A stretch of 64,000 nucleotides of DNA from Nyssa sinensis (taxonomy: Eukaryota; Streptophyta; Magnoliopsida; Cornales; Nyssaceae), in NCBI GenBank assembly GCA_008638375.1, contig CM018048.1, positions 9,892,040 through 9,956,039 on the forward strand, written 5' to 3'. Both the position numbers and the translations under genes were made by a program. Under the pieces are notes generated by a model, which worked only from the letters and a program-made list of their open reading frames with translations, did not search any database and had not been told where the DNA came from. Positions 21,661 through 35,600 of this stretch are shown piece after piece. Within the stretch, counting starts at the first letter, position 1, and every line of letters starts with the position of its first letter.

Positions 21661-24285
21661 ATCTTTATATGAAATTTGGTCGATTAGGTCGGCGCCATTT
21701 GAATGGGATTCTCAAATTGATGATCTTATTGATGACTTTGCATTGTGTATAAAAACCAAATGATGTTTACTCGTGATATCATCTCGCTGGACCATATTAA
21801 CCCACAAAAGTAAACCTCCCCCCCCCCCCTTGGAATAACTCTACAATTCATATTAATATAAAATTTGATTGAAATAATACTCAATTTTCCAAAACGCTAC
21901 AAAACATACCTAAATGGAACAAGAGAATGAACACGTAAGGCACAGTCGTAGTCATTTGAAAATTTTGTCAAACCTCCATTTGCCGGCAAATAAATTGTGC
22001 CAAAAGGGAAATGCTTTCTCTGGTCTAATGCTTCCTATTTGTATAGTGTACTATTACTTAAAGAGATCACCATAATAATAAAACAATCTAGAAAGAGAAG
22101 TTAACTTTTTTAAGAGGGAGATGGCAACCCTCAATGGTAGATGTCATTACATTTACGGTTGATATTCTTAGTTACAATTTAGGGCTAGGATTGGACAGAT
22201 ACAAAAAGGAGAGAAAAAATACTTAGCAAATAAACAATGATGATAAAAGAGGGGCATTAACCCTTACTTTACTTTGAAGGACGAAGATAAATATGAGAGA
22301 AAAAAAAAATTAGCAGAAATACTATATTCGGGGATAAAATAGTCATTTAAAAAAAGTGAATAGGTGCATAATCAATAATGGATCTGAACTTAAAAACCTA
22401 AAACTTTGGATGGACTTAAAATAGTAACTAATATAGCAATGTCCTCACGCTCTAAAGAAACTCTATAAGTGGCTCATGCCGAATTATCCTTGAAGTATAT
22501 TGTTGCTTCTAAGAAGAAAACCATATTCCACAAAAAAAAAAAAAAGTAATAGAGATAGGCTTTTATATATCCTCTTAGAAATATATATAAAATAAAATTC
22601 TTATAACAAAGATTGATAAAATATTTCATAACAGGAAAGAAATATTAGGGTTCTTATATTGATTTATTTACTTTCAATAACCAGGGAGTAAAATAAATAG
22701 TTTGAGGTGGGTTGGTCCTTTTCTTTCATTCTTTTTTATTCCTCCTTAAATAAATGGCTAAAGATTGCATTTTACTAGAGAGATGGAGAGAGAATAAGAG
22801 AAGCAAGATTACTATTTCATATTCACAATGACTATTTTTAAATATTTTAATATTTTGTATTTTTTTTCACGAGAATTATATAAATGTCGATAAACAGTAA
22901 TGGATCCAAAGGGAGATAAGTGGAAGTCATGGCCCTCTTAAAAATTTTGATATCGTATTTTTTATCACTAACTTTGTTAGAATATTTTAATAAAATAGGA
23001 CTTAAGCCCTCCTAATTTTTTATATATATTCACATGAATCCTCCTAAATTTTAATATTTTGAATTTATCCCCTTTAACTAAAATTTATAAATTCATCACT
23101 AAGTAAAGGAATGAGGGATTTGAAAATTGAGTGAAAGAGTTAGCGATGGTTTTACAGCTTCATTGAAAGGGAGGCATAACAGCTATGGCTGTCACTATCG
23201 AGTTGGCCATTTATCATAATTGAGGATGAGATATATTATGCTTTAAATAAATTCCAATTCAAATTATAAAAATGAATCCAACTAATCCACCAAACCAGAA
23301 ATTTAAATCTAAGGATTGATTAGGCATGGAAAAGGATTTAATACCTTGTAACATTAATCATTAAATGCAACAGTTTGTTTAAGTTTGATTTATCAAAATC
23401 ATTTTGATTATTTTATAAATAATTTTTAATTAATTAATTATTACTTAAATGGTTCGGTGAAAATTCTTTTTTTTTGGGAATTTGGTTAATATGTAAACTA
23501 CTAAGCAGTTTCTTCTAAATTTTCAAATTCTTAGCTATAAGCATACATCTTTTTAGAAAATATAAGCAAAAGACCTGATTATAATTTAATTTATTTATTG
23601 CAAGTGATTGTACTCATTTTTATTAAATTAGATAAAAAAAATCTTTAAGCCAAGAAATTAGCAAAAAAATTGTTTAATCACCTTCAATGATTAAATTAAC
23701 ATGTTCGTTTGGTATTGCTTTCTTTCAATACTTTTTAATAATAAATAAGGCACTTTTATAGTTTTTGTTTTTTATTTAAAAAAATACAAATTTGAATGGT
23801 AAAAATTGTTAAAAATGAATTTTTATCTCAATATTATTTTTTTAATGTATTTATTAAAAATACTTTTCAAAAATAATTTAGTTATCGAAACCATAGTGGT
23901 GATGGTCGTTACGGCAACAATGGTGGTGAGGCAATGGTGTCATTTGTGATGGTGCTAATATGGTGGTGGTGGTGGCGGCGGCAACCTTTGTGGTGGTGGG
24001 ACGATAGTTGTGACAGGACAATAATTAAATTATAAAAGTAATATCTTTTACTTACAAAATGTAAAAATAATTGGCTTTTGTTTAAAAGTTTTTTAAATTT
24101 CTTAAAATCCTTTTTTTTAATGGAACAAGGTAATAACACTACTTTTTTACTTTAATAAAAATAAAAAAAATACTTTAGAGGGTTGGAATCTTATTTAAGT
24201 GCTACAAATACTCACTTTTTATGTAATTAACATGCGTTCGATTTTTCTCTTTCATCATTGTATAGATTGAATAAAAAAATAGAAC

Positions 24286-24717
24286 TGCCTTTGCGTTTGT
24301 TTGGAAGTTTTGGAGAAAAGAAAAATTAAATGGAAAAGAAATGTGAAGGAAATAAAAGAAAGTATTAGTCTAACTTGATTGAATATTTAAAAGAGAAATG
24401 AGAAGAAAATAATTATTTGTAAGATAAAAATTTAAAAAGTGTATAAATAATTTGACTAGTAAATTCATTTTGTTATAAAAATCTCAATTTTTAATACAAA
24501 TATTTAAGGATATTTTTAATATTTTAAAAAATTTGTTAAATATATGTATTTTCTCTTCAAATCTCTTCATTTTTGGAGAGATTGGAGAACTGCTACATTT
24601 TTTTTTCAAATTTTTTCTTTTTTTTCTCTCTAAGTTACAGATTTAAATAAAATATTTATTTATCTCTTTATTTCAATTTTTTCTTTTCTCTCCCAATATC
24701 TGAATCCAAACGGAGCA
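24286..24717. repeat. Possible MITE upstream of the EML gene
   Basis: The left end CTGCCTTTGCGTTTGTTTGG and the right end, read inward, CTGCTCCGTTTGGATTCAG are loosely inverted. Both are followed by an AGAAAAGAAAAA run. A flanking duplication is not clear. Confidence 0.4.
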
Positions 24718-24819
24718 GAAGAAATTACCAAACGGACAAATAATTCAAACCAACGTCTACCTTAATATTTTTCGCCACTAAATTCAAAACTGGAACTCTT
24801 TGAATCGCTGTTGTTTTAG

Positions 24820-25382
24820 TGGCGTTTCATTTCTGAGCCGAAGAATAGAAGTATACGACTGCGGAAGAAGCGAGGAACACTTGCTGAACAGAACGACGTC
24901 GTCCGTTGAAGTTAATTCCAATAAAGCCCTTATGAAAAAACAACGGCGTCGTTTTTGTCCCTCTCTGTAATCGAACTCTCATCCGTCTTCTCTCCCTGCC
25001 GCATCCCCGCCTCTCGCCCCGAAACACCCCGATCCACCGGCGATTAAACGCCCGTCGACCGCACCGCACCACCGTGGACCACCGAGCTACTATCTTCTTC
25101 TTCGATCCCGTCTTCTTCTTCAAAATCCCAGGGCAACGAACACACACTTTCTCTCTGCGATCACTCCTCCTCATCCTCTTCTTGGAAACCCCAGGTTATC
25201 GAAAACCCCGAGTTATAAGAAAATTTTAAATTCCTTCATTTTTTTTTAAATTGATGGAATCCTAATTCTATTATAGTTACTATTATTTCCTTTTTTTTTT
25301 GTGTGCAGATTTTGGTCTATCTTGTTATTACTGTTGCAGATATTGATGAATTGAACTGAATAACTCGTTGGAATAAATCATC
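24820..25382 (+). promoter_or_regulatory. EML promoter-proximal region and 5' leader
   Basis: GC-richer, CT-rich sequence (about 24940-25195) precedes the EML start codon. A leader intron is plausible, because an acceptor-like TTTTTGTGTGCAG ends at 25308, but the donor is not certain. Transcript start is inferred from composition only. Confidence 0.45.
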
Positions 25383-25410
25383 ATGGACTACGCGCTTTCT
25401 GATAGCAGTG
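25383..25410 (+). CDS. EML: EML exon 1
   Basis: Only 28 nt: MDYALSDSS plus one base of a glycine codon, then donor GTGAGT. The fit of GGC and TDDD at the next exon fixes both the start codon and the junction 6.6 kb away. Confidence 0.9.
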
Positions 25411-27268
25411 GTGAGTTCATCAAAGATCGCATTTTTTAACTCACTTTTTGTTGTTTTTTAGGGTTTGTCCGAGCTACCTTTTTATGGATGAGGTTATGGT
25501 TTCTATTGCTTATCTATAATTTTCATTTATGTGATAGTTTCCCCATAGGCTCTTGAATACTGAAGGAATTACGATATAGGGCTTGATTCAATGATAATTT
25601 GTTCTGGGTTCCGAATTGCAAATCATCCCCCCCCCACCCCCCATATGTTCAGTGTACAATTTAAAAGTTAGGGTTGGAAGAAAAATCAATGATGAATTAT
25701 TGAAAGGCACTTTAAACTCGTTTAGTAGATATGAAAATCACATTCCCTCCCAATACTTGCCTTCATCAATTGTGTCTATTCATCGTTTAATTTCTTTTCT
25801 CTATTTGATATCCGTTTTTGGATCTTCTACAGCACACTTTACATTTGAAGCCTATACTTTTTGTTCAGAATAAAATTGGGAAATTGAAGCCACTTGAATG
25901 TTTAAAAATGTCTATACTTAAGTGTTTCTGGGAAATTTCATAGAATGGTCTTCATATCACCATTCTCTCAGGATAATGCTTGACAATGTTTAAGTTATGG
26001 GGTGAAGCCACTTCCACTTCCTCTTACACTTCCAATTTGGATTTCTGGTGTATTCTAGATTCCAAATCTGGTTTAGGCCTTTCATGCATGAGAGAATCTC
26101 TCACGAAGAAAAACTAGGGATGAACGAGCATAAGTGTCTAAAAATGCACAAAGTTCATTATAATAGAAGTAAGTTACTTAACTAAAAAACATATATAAAA
26201 AACAGTTTCTTAACAAAAAAAAAAAGTTAAGACTTATGTCCTCTTGGGTGGGAAAAAAAGGGAACTAGGGTATCATTTTGGGTATGCATTTTAGAAGGGA
26301 TATAGAAATGAACAATATCTGTCAACTAAAGTATAAAATTTGATATTCTTAATGATATTTTCATTTAGTAATAGAATTGAGATTCCAAGATTCATTAGAA
26401 TAGTTGATAAATCTCTTCCTCCATTGCTCGGTAGCTAGGGATGCATGGAGTCTTTTGTTCTTGCATTTCAGTTGTGCTTGGATTATGCCTGCTTCAATAA
26501 GGGATTTCCTTGTGGGTGGAAGTGGGGACGAGTGCGGAGGGATGTGAGGAAGGTTTGGAGGATGGCCTCACTTTGTCCTCTTTTTTTTTTTGGATACTTG
26601 TGGAGGGAAATGAATTAGAGGACTTTTGAAGGGATATAAATACTCCTTTGTAGATTTAAAGATAATTTTTTTAAAATGTTATATTTTTGGGTACTAGAAG
26701 TGTATCCCATGTATAAATATAAAAAAGAAGTGTATCCCATGTAAATAGATTCTTTTGTAAATTTTTTCTGAGGGCTTTGAGACTATAGTTTTGTGAGTCC
26801 CCCCACCCCCTCCTTTTTTATATATTGGTTTGCCCTCCTTGGGCGATTCTTTCAATACAGAAATTTTACTTAATATAAAAAAATATCATACTTTTGTTTC
26901 CCGATTAATATTAACTTTACTTGATTTAAGAATCATAGAAACTAATTTTTTGATCGGTAGCAATCATAGAAACTAATGGTTCGTTTTGAAACCAATTTCT
27001 TAGCTAGAAGAAGATAGTTTGCCTATCCCAATAATCCATCGAGATAAAAAAATATTACACCAAGCTATAATTTTTTAAATCTCAAATATATATACTCCTT
27101 ACTAAATCTACCCAGGGATTGTTCCTTTTTGTTAAAATTCTCCGACCTAGTTTTGCAATAGGTATAGCATTAATATCAATAGTTTTCCCTTTATGGCCTA
27201 CAAATATTTTTTTTTGGATTTACTACTATCATCCCAAGCAGCAAGATGTAATGGAGAATGCAAACTAT

Positions 27269-27299
<31 letters not shown>

Positions 27300-29610
27300 C
27301 AAAAAAAGAAAAGAAAGAACTCTTACTTCCCCATAAAAAAAAAAAATTGTTTTTCCTTCTGTCAACATCCTAGGCAAATAAGTGGCAAGTCAATAGTCTA
27401 TAATATAAATAGGGAAGGAGGTTAAATTTGCTTTATTTTAATTGATTTTACCAGCTCTTGAGTCTTGACAACAATATCGTCTTCCATCACTGCAATTTAT
27501 TGGTAATCTTTGTTTTTAGTAGGTAATTTACCACTCATCTTACCTAATAATTAATGGGGATCAAGGACTGCCCAGGCCAATAATATTTGATATAAGAGGA
27601 TATTTATTTTATTGTGTAATTTTTCTTTTTATTTTAGGACTTTAAAGTTTATTTTTAGGAGTTGTTTTTTTTAGATATATTTTAGTTCCTTATTTTTAGG
27701 TTAGGATAAAGTTTTCTTAATTTTTAATTTACCTTGATTTGGCCTATGTAAAGGCATTGGTTGTAATTGATGAAACTTAGACTATTGCCATATTGAATAA
27801 TATAGAATATTGTTTTCGTGGTTTCTTCTAAGTTTCACCCACTTTCTCTCTCGGATTCTCTTATCTCTCTTTATTCTTCTCTTTCCTCTTGGTTTCTTGT
27901 CTCTTTCTTTCTGGTCTCTACTTCTTCTTTTCTGTAATCTCTCTCCTCTCTCTTCCCTTTCCCCTCGTGCATCAATTTGGTATCAGAGCAAACTACAATC
28001 CAAACCCAGATTCTCGATTCATCATTTTTCCCAACTTGAATCTCCCAACATCATCTTCTACATCGTGGCGTGAACCCAACATCATCGTTACATGTTTTTG
28101 TGGATTTAAGGGCTATTCTTATTCAGCTTGTTTGTCTCATGCCCTTGTATTTTTCACTGATGATTCGCACCATTTGGAGCAACCCCGCCATCTTAACTCG
28201 CCGGAGTTGAGTTCTTTTCAGCCAGGGAGAAATGATGGAGATCAAGGATTGCACGGGCCAATAATATTTGATCTAGGAGGATATTTATTGTATTGTGTAA
28301 TTTTTTATTTATTTATTTTAGGAGTTGGTTTATTTTGATATATATATATATATATATATATTAGTTCCTTATTTTTAGGATAGGATGAAGTTTCTTATTT
28401 TTGAATTTATCTTGAATTTGTCCATATAAAGGCATTGGTTGTAATTGATGAAACTTAGACTATTGGCATATTGAATAATGCAAAATATTGTTTTCGTGGT
28501 TTCTTCTCTCTAAGTGTCTCTCTTTCTCTCTCGGATTCTCTTATTCTCTTCCCTCTTGGTTTCTTCTCTCTCTCTCTGCTCTCAACTTCTTCTTTTCTCT
28601 AATCTCTCTCCCTTTCTCCTCCTACATCAATAATTCTTGAAAAAGTGTTCCTATTAACATGCTTATGAGCAAAGGGGAAACCTATATATTTTCCAATAAA
28701 TTTAAAAATGGAATATCAGGACCTGATTAGTATTTTTATTGTCGTGGTTGTCAAAATCATTTGGTTTGCTTTAATTCATTCTTGAGGCCGCAATTTGTGG
28801 CAACCCAAAAAGTGGCCCGTGTTCCTGTAGTATTAAGTTAGTAGAGAACTTTTTTCTATGGTCTATTCTTTGGTTTAAAACCGTGCATATTGAGAACCTT
28901 GACTCCCGATGCTATTTTCCATTTGCTGTTCACGCAACTCTGAACCTGCTCCCTTTCCGTCACCGGACTTGATACTGACCTCAACCTCCCCATCAGACAC
29001 CTTCTCATGTACTGTAATCTATTCTCACAGGACTCAAGATCCACCCTAACGTCTTCCCAAGCCTCCTTCTTTGCACTTTCCACCCTTACTGATTTGTCCG
29101 GCCGCCCACCTATCCTTGCTGCCTCAAGATAAGAGATTGCTCTGTTCACTTGGTTTAGTGAGTTAGCCACCAACTCTCTCAGCACCTTAGCCTCTAGTAT
29201 CCATCCACCACCTCTGTCGATCTTTGGCACAGAGCATCGTAGCCTGAGGTCACCTCCACTTTTAGATACTCCCCTGCACTATTAGCTCTCTTCCATAATC
29301 TCAATGAACTACCTTTCCTGTAGAGAGTCCTTGGATACACAACCGTCCTTACCCCCTTTGATGCCTCAACCATAGCTTCGCACAACTACTCAAACTCCCA
29401 CTTCGTTAGCCACAGTGCACATGGGTTGGGTTGCAGCAGAACTGGAACCAACCCGACTTTAGGCGGTTCTAAAAAAATAGAATCGGAGCCAGAACCGTGA
29501 ACTATTGGACTCGACCTAACCCGAACTAAACATTTTCAGGTTCGGTTGAGTCGGTTCATTTTTTTTTTTTTTTACAGAAACCAAAACTAAAAAAATAAAA
29601 AATTAACTCT

Positions 29611-29651
<41 letters not shown>

Positions 29652-32600
29652 ATGAAAATTAAGCGATCTAAGTATTTATGATATTTTGACAATAAAAAAA
29701 AAACTTGATATAACAGTGGTTTTGAAAAGAAAATTAATAACTTAATTTATAATTTTTTTTTTTTGTTAACAAATGTATTTGATTTGTTACTGTCTCGTTG
29801 ATTTCTGACTTAAACTTATAGTACCAAAAAACAAAGTACTTACTACTACATCAGATAATTAAAACAAAGTTTGTAAACTTAAAATCATATTTTCTATCCT
29901 TTTTTTTAACCCATCAAGTTGGGTGAGGGAATACAAGAGGGAAGAGAAATTTGGAGTATATTTTTTGTGATGCAAATATAAAAGCAAATTAAAGAGGCTA
30001 TGATGATTGGTCAATAAATCTTTCAAGATTTTTTTTAATAAAAAAATTTGAACAAAAATAGTTGATAAAAAAAAAAAATTATGGTTTCGGTTCTCGGGTT
30101 GGGTCGAGTAACCATAACCAACCTGATTTTTCGGTTTTCTAACCCGAACTCACTTTGACCCGAACCCATTGAAGTCAGGTTGGGTGGGGTCAGGTTGGGT
30201 CGGTTTTCTGGTTCTTGGTTATTTTGTTCACCCCTAAGCCATACCATAGGCGCCGTCCCAATCCCCCGTTCGACGATCACAGTCCAGGTGGCTCCCTTCT
30301 TCCAGGCTGGAGGGTCCGCCGTATGGCCAAGAGTCATTGACGGGTGTGGAACATGGCTCCTCTTTATTTATTTTGGTGTATATGGAAGGAATGGAGCAAC
30401 AGATTTTTTGAAGGCATCGAGGAAGCAAGTTTTTGTATTAAAGATAAGTTTTTGCATAGTCTCTGTTTTTTTTTGGGCTGAAAAAGCCTGTGTATTAGAT
30501 ATTCATAGTGTTGTTGATTTTTTGGGGTCCCTAAGGCTTTCGTCTCATAAGCCTTCCCTTGTATTTTTGGGTTCGCCCCCTTGGGTGCTCTTAATATATT
30601 TGTACTTATTAAAAAATAAATATATGGCTTGCTAAAGCTCTCTTGGCATTTGGTTAAATTCTAGAAATCATATTGGAAAACTTCACTTATTATTGTTCAT
30701 GCAGTATAGCAGTATTGGGAACTTTGCTGTTAACATTTCCCAATTGTTTAATATCACAGAAATGGCTTCAACTTAGATTTTTGGGATATGCCCTTTCCCA
30801 ATGAGGAAGGATAAATATACCAGCTGCATTCGGCAATCTTTACATTTTCAATGACGAACATAATTGTCTATCAGCATGAACACAATTCTTTTCCTGACTT
30901 AGTTTTTTTGGGGCAACAAAGGTTAGCTTTTTGCCGCAACAAAGGCAAAGTAAAGATTTTCCTTCTTTTTCTTCTTCTATTTTCTTGTCCATCCTAATGA
31001 AACCTTTTCCAATGAGGCATCTTTTTTGTCATCCTCCTTTCTTGGTTTTTGTCTCCGTGGATTGTTTGTATTTTGTGAAAATGCAACACTTCTCAGTCTA
31101 TTATGTGTACCACAGATCTGTAAGATGTTGCATTATGTGTACACTTAGTGTTTTTTATTTTTTACACTCCTTTTTATTTTTTATATTTTGTATACCACTA
31201 CCACGGCTCTGTAAGATGTTGCATTATGTGAACACTTGGGTTTTTTTGTTTTTTTTGTTTTTGTTTTGGGGCCCGCCGGGGGGGGGGGGGGTGTTAAGTG
31301 GCTTCGTTTGATGTTGGCAGAAATTGCTTCCATGCCTTCATACGATATTGTCACAGCTTTGTACTTTTTCTTTCAAACCTCCTCTTTCTCTCATCTCTTA
31401 GAGGTTTAAGTTGTTGAATTTTCATTATTAGGTTACTTTTTACCATACATCACCGACTTGTTCTGGTAACTTTATCTAGTGAATAGCGTTGCAGTTGGAA
31501 TTGCTTTAAAGTGGCTGTTTTTTTTTTAACTTAACGAGGCTATTGAGTTTAGAATCTATAGTAAGTATATTGATTTTATTTTGACACTAATACCCACAGG
31601 GAATGCCAAACTCAATTTTTGCATGTAACTGTTTACTATGTGTCTGTTTTTCCTTCTCGTCTTTTGATTACACATGATTCTCTGGTCAAGAATGTTGCGG
31701 GCTGTTGCACGTGAGATGCTTGAACAAGTGTCCTGAGACATTGCAAAGGACCAAAAGTTAGGCATGCTCAGTACAATTCTGCAATTTTAGATTGTTGCAG
31801 ATACTTGTGTTTTTGTCTGCTTCTTGTGAGGTACATAAATGAGTGACCTGCTAATTTACATGCATAAGTTCTCTCTCTCTCTCAGGCAGCAATATACTAT
31901 TGCTGCTCAAATTAGTCAAGTCCTTCTACTTGTTAATTTAATGGACACATTTTTTATACATTCATGCAGTTGGCAGAAGGATTTTCCTCCATCTGCAGAT
32001 TTCACAATTTTCCCTGCCATATTCAAGGGAATTTTTTTTTTTTTTTTATTTAACTGCAGGCACAGATGATGACCTCCCTCCTTCACATCAAAATAAATTC
32101 CCAAGTGGGGGCCGCGCTGCTGGGAATGGAAGATCTGCAATTGTAGGTACTGCTCCATTCCCTCGGATGCATAGTGACATGGAGACCCAGATCCACCACA
32201 TTGAGCAAGAAGCATATTGTTCAGTCCTGCGGGCCTTTAAAGCTCAATCTGATGCCATTACTTGGGTACATAATATCATTCTTTTGTGTGGTCAGTGTAT
32301 CTAATTTTATGACCATGTTAATTAGGTTTTAACGCACTTCATGTCATGTATTCTTTAGGAGAAGGAAAGTTTAATTACAGAACTTAGAAAAGAGCTGAGA
32401 GTCTCAGATGAGGAACACAGAGAGCTTTTATCCAGGGTTAATGCTGATGACATCATCAGGAGGATAAGGTCTGATAATATGTCATGATGTCTTCTGCTGA
32501 GAATGGTTCATCAGGTGTCTCATTTGTCCAGTCAGTTACTCATTTTGATGGGAGTGTGTTCATTGTTGTCATCAGGGAGTGGAGGAAGACAGGTGGGCTC

Positions 32601-35600
32601 CAACCTGGCATGCCCAATAGTAGCCAGCCTGTGCATGACCCCATGCCTAGCCCTAGTGTTTCAGCATCACGCAAGAAACAGAAGACATCACAGTCGGTAG
32701 CTTCCTTATCCTTAGGAACACCATCTCTGGCATTGCATCCATCTTCATCAGTCTTGAAACGAGGCCCTGTCTCAGGATCGAGGGGGAAGAAGCCAAAATC
32801 AGTAAGTTGAATTAGTTGTGTTAAAGGTTTTATACAGCATGTTAAATTGCTATCCACTTTGTTTTCAATGTCATCTATTTTTTTTAACGGATTACCTGCT
32901 GCATCCTCAATGAAGTCAATGCAGTACCCTTCTACAGGTTTCACTGGAAGGGCCCAAGTTCCCATTCGGGGTTCTTCAGGAGCTGTTGTGGGAAATGAAC
33001 CTACTGAAGCAGCGAACTTTGATCAATTAATTGGAAGGAAAGTTTGGACGAGGTGGCCTGAAGACAACAGCTTCTATGAGGCTGTTATAACTGACTACAA
33101 TCCTCTCGAGGTATGTCTCATTATTGGCTACATAATATTCCAATATTTGGTGGGCCTCAACTCAACATTTTTTTTTCTTTTTGCAAACATTGCCAGGGCC
33201 GGCATGCTCTGGTTTATGATATTAACACAGCAGATGAAACATGGGAATGGGTCAATCTCAAAGAGGTAAGAATGAAGCAATGTTTCTGTGGTTCTTTTAT
33301 TTTTTATGACCTGCTTTCTCGTTGGCTAATTTTTCTTGTGCAATTATGAACATACTTTATTTTTATTTTTTGACAATATGGTAATATTAGTAAGTTATGG
33401 AATATTGAAATGACTGTACCTTTGTCTACTAGTTGGGTGGACTCTTTTTTTTTTTTGATAGGTTATACACAAACACCCATGTCCCAACCGGGACTTGATC
33501 CCTGCACCTCTCCATTTTGGAGTGGTAGGAGATACCACTCAAGCTAACAGCTAGTGATCGACTGGTTGGGTGGACTTACTGATGCATCTTATTCTTCTTT
33601 TTTCGCCTTTATGTGGATCCTGCTTTCATGTTCTGTCTTTTTGAAGTGTTATTTTGCGTAGATGTACGTCTTTTATCACTGTTTCCCAATCATAATCCAG
33701 TTGAACGACAGAACATAGTTTAGGATGCATTGCAAGGACATGCTCATCAGGAACAGGTAATGTTTTTTGGTTGTGAAACCTCTTTAGAGTACTATCCAAT
33801 TCTAGATGTTGCAGGATGTGGATTGTATCTGAAATTTAACTTTTTTTAGTATATCTAAAATGTAACATAACATGCTCTGTACAGTTAATCTGGAAATGAT
33901 TTAGAGGTAATTTATTGACGAGCTGTCTATATTTTTGTCAACTTAGCTGGTGAAAATATGATATATTTTATGAAGTTCTGTTTTAGAGTTTTTGAGAAGT
34001 GAGACTGAGATTGAGATTGAAAATTTCTTTTCCATCTTAGAGGTAGTTTTGTTTATCTGTACATGTTTGTAAACCAACATCTGATCCTCTGAATCGGATT
34101 AGGCCAATTCAATCATGTTTGGAAATACATTTAAGGCTTATGTCTTGAGGGAAGGTTAAGGAAATATGCCTCTGTTTCTCTTGTTGTCAACTTAGCTGGT
34201 GACAATATGATATATTTTATGAAAATTTGTTTCTAGAGTTTTTGAGAAGTGAGATTGAGATTGAAAATTTCTTTTCCATCTTAGAGGCACTTTTGTTTAT
34301 CTGTACATGTTTGTAAACCAACACTTGGTCCTCTGAATTGGGTTAGGCCAATTCAATCTATGTTTAGAAATACATCAAGGCTTATGTCTTGAGGCAAGGT
34401 TAAGGAAATATGCGTCATGTGCAGTTTAAGAGGCTCCAACTCCTTTAGGGGTGTGGGTGTAGATGCATCCTTCATGCATTAAGATCTGTAGTGACCTTTC
34501 CTATATAACTTGGTCAAGAATTTCTGTTTCCTCTCTCTCTGATGTCTGGTTTGAACTGGCACTTCATCTAACAGTTGCTTAATTTTTTTGTGATACATAA
34601 AACATTATCTTTCATTTCTTTGGAAAATGTCCACAATATACATTAAAAGAATTCGAGCCACTTGAGCATAGTCGTAATCTTAACTGCATAGTAATAATCT
34701 TGTCACTTTTGAATTTATATTTTTTGATGCAAGGGTTATCAGAAGTAACAGTGTATATTTGTTTTAATATCTTGTTAACTTCTTTTTTACCCTTTTGATT
34801 TCTAGTTTTTGCAGTTTTCCTGTCCTAAATCATTGTAAACTAATTTTTGTTAAAGAATTAGGATAATTGAGACTAGGCCTCATATCTTGAGGCCTGAGCC
34901 TAACGGGGCTGAAGGTCTTGACACCTTGTCTCATGCTTCTGGAAATGTTGGAGCAATATTTGATTTTATGTTTGTTTGACATGGCAAGAAGGCTAATAGC
35001 TCAAAATCCAAGAGGGCTAAGAGTGTATTAAAAAGTTTCTATATCTTAGATAATATTGCAGGAAATCTTTTTCCTAACATTATTAACAATCTAAATAGTG
35101 ATTATCATTCTCTCTTAATCATATTAAATTATTTACGTCATGACATCATTGTCATGGTCATAAGTGAAATAACCTCTAGATATCATGGTTGTAATTGTTG
35201 TACCACTGGCATATATTATCCTTCCATTGGTTTCATTGTATAACCTTTGTTATTGACATGACCATAATTTCATTGGTCATCACCATTTCCACCTTGTTTA
35301 TCTTAATCATGTCATCATGAGTTTCCACCCACCATGGCATCATCACTGTGTCACACAATCAGCATCTTATTGAAAGGTTATGTCATAGTTGCAGCAATCT
35401 CTAGTATTGATGAAGCACTCACCTTAGACCTCGTTTTAAACTTAGAACCACTTAAGATTTGTTGTTTTAGTATGACAAACCCGTGAGCTATTATGACCAC
35501 CAAATGTTAGCTTGAGTGGTATCTCCTCTGCCTCCCAAAGAGGATGTTGAGTCCCAAATGAGAAAAAGTGTGTGTGTGACTTATCACAAAAAAAAATTGA

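Larger units (their letters stand above)
19262..24285. other. Intergenic DNA between the divergent genes
   Basis: Mostly AT-rich and non-coding. The stretch 20100-20230 encodes LLWLARNRAAWCAHPALMS, which could be a LINE/RNase H scrap. 23890-24005 is a run of GGTGGT/GGTGAT triplets. The open frames are short and match no family I know. Confidence 0.5.

Noticed and set aside
21812..21832. C-run as a G-quadruplex or gene boundary
   Set aside because: A plain homopolymer without spaced G-tracts on the other strand.
24827..25174. 115-residue Arg-rich open frame on the minus strand
   Set aside because: It lies antisense to the GC-rich EML leader. Composition is driven by GC and CT content and it matches no family.
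27978..27989. tRNA-like or other RNA element at TGGTATCAGAGC
   Set aside because: It is the primer site of the TRIM, directly after its first LTR.
33444..33564. tRNA gene
   Set aside because: It has A and B boxes but no cloverleaf, and has an A-tail with target duplications, so it is a SINE.
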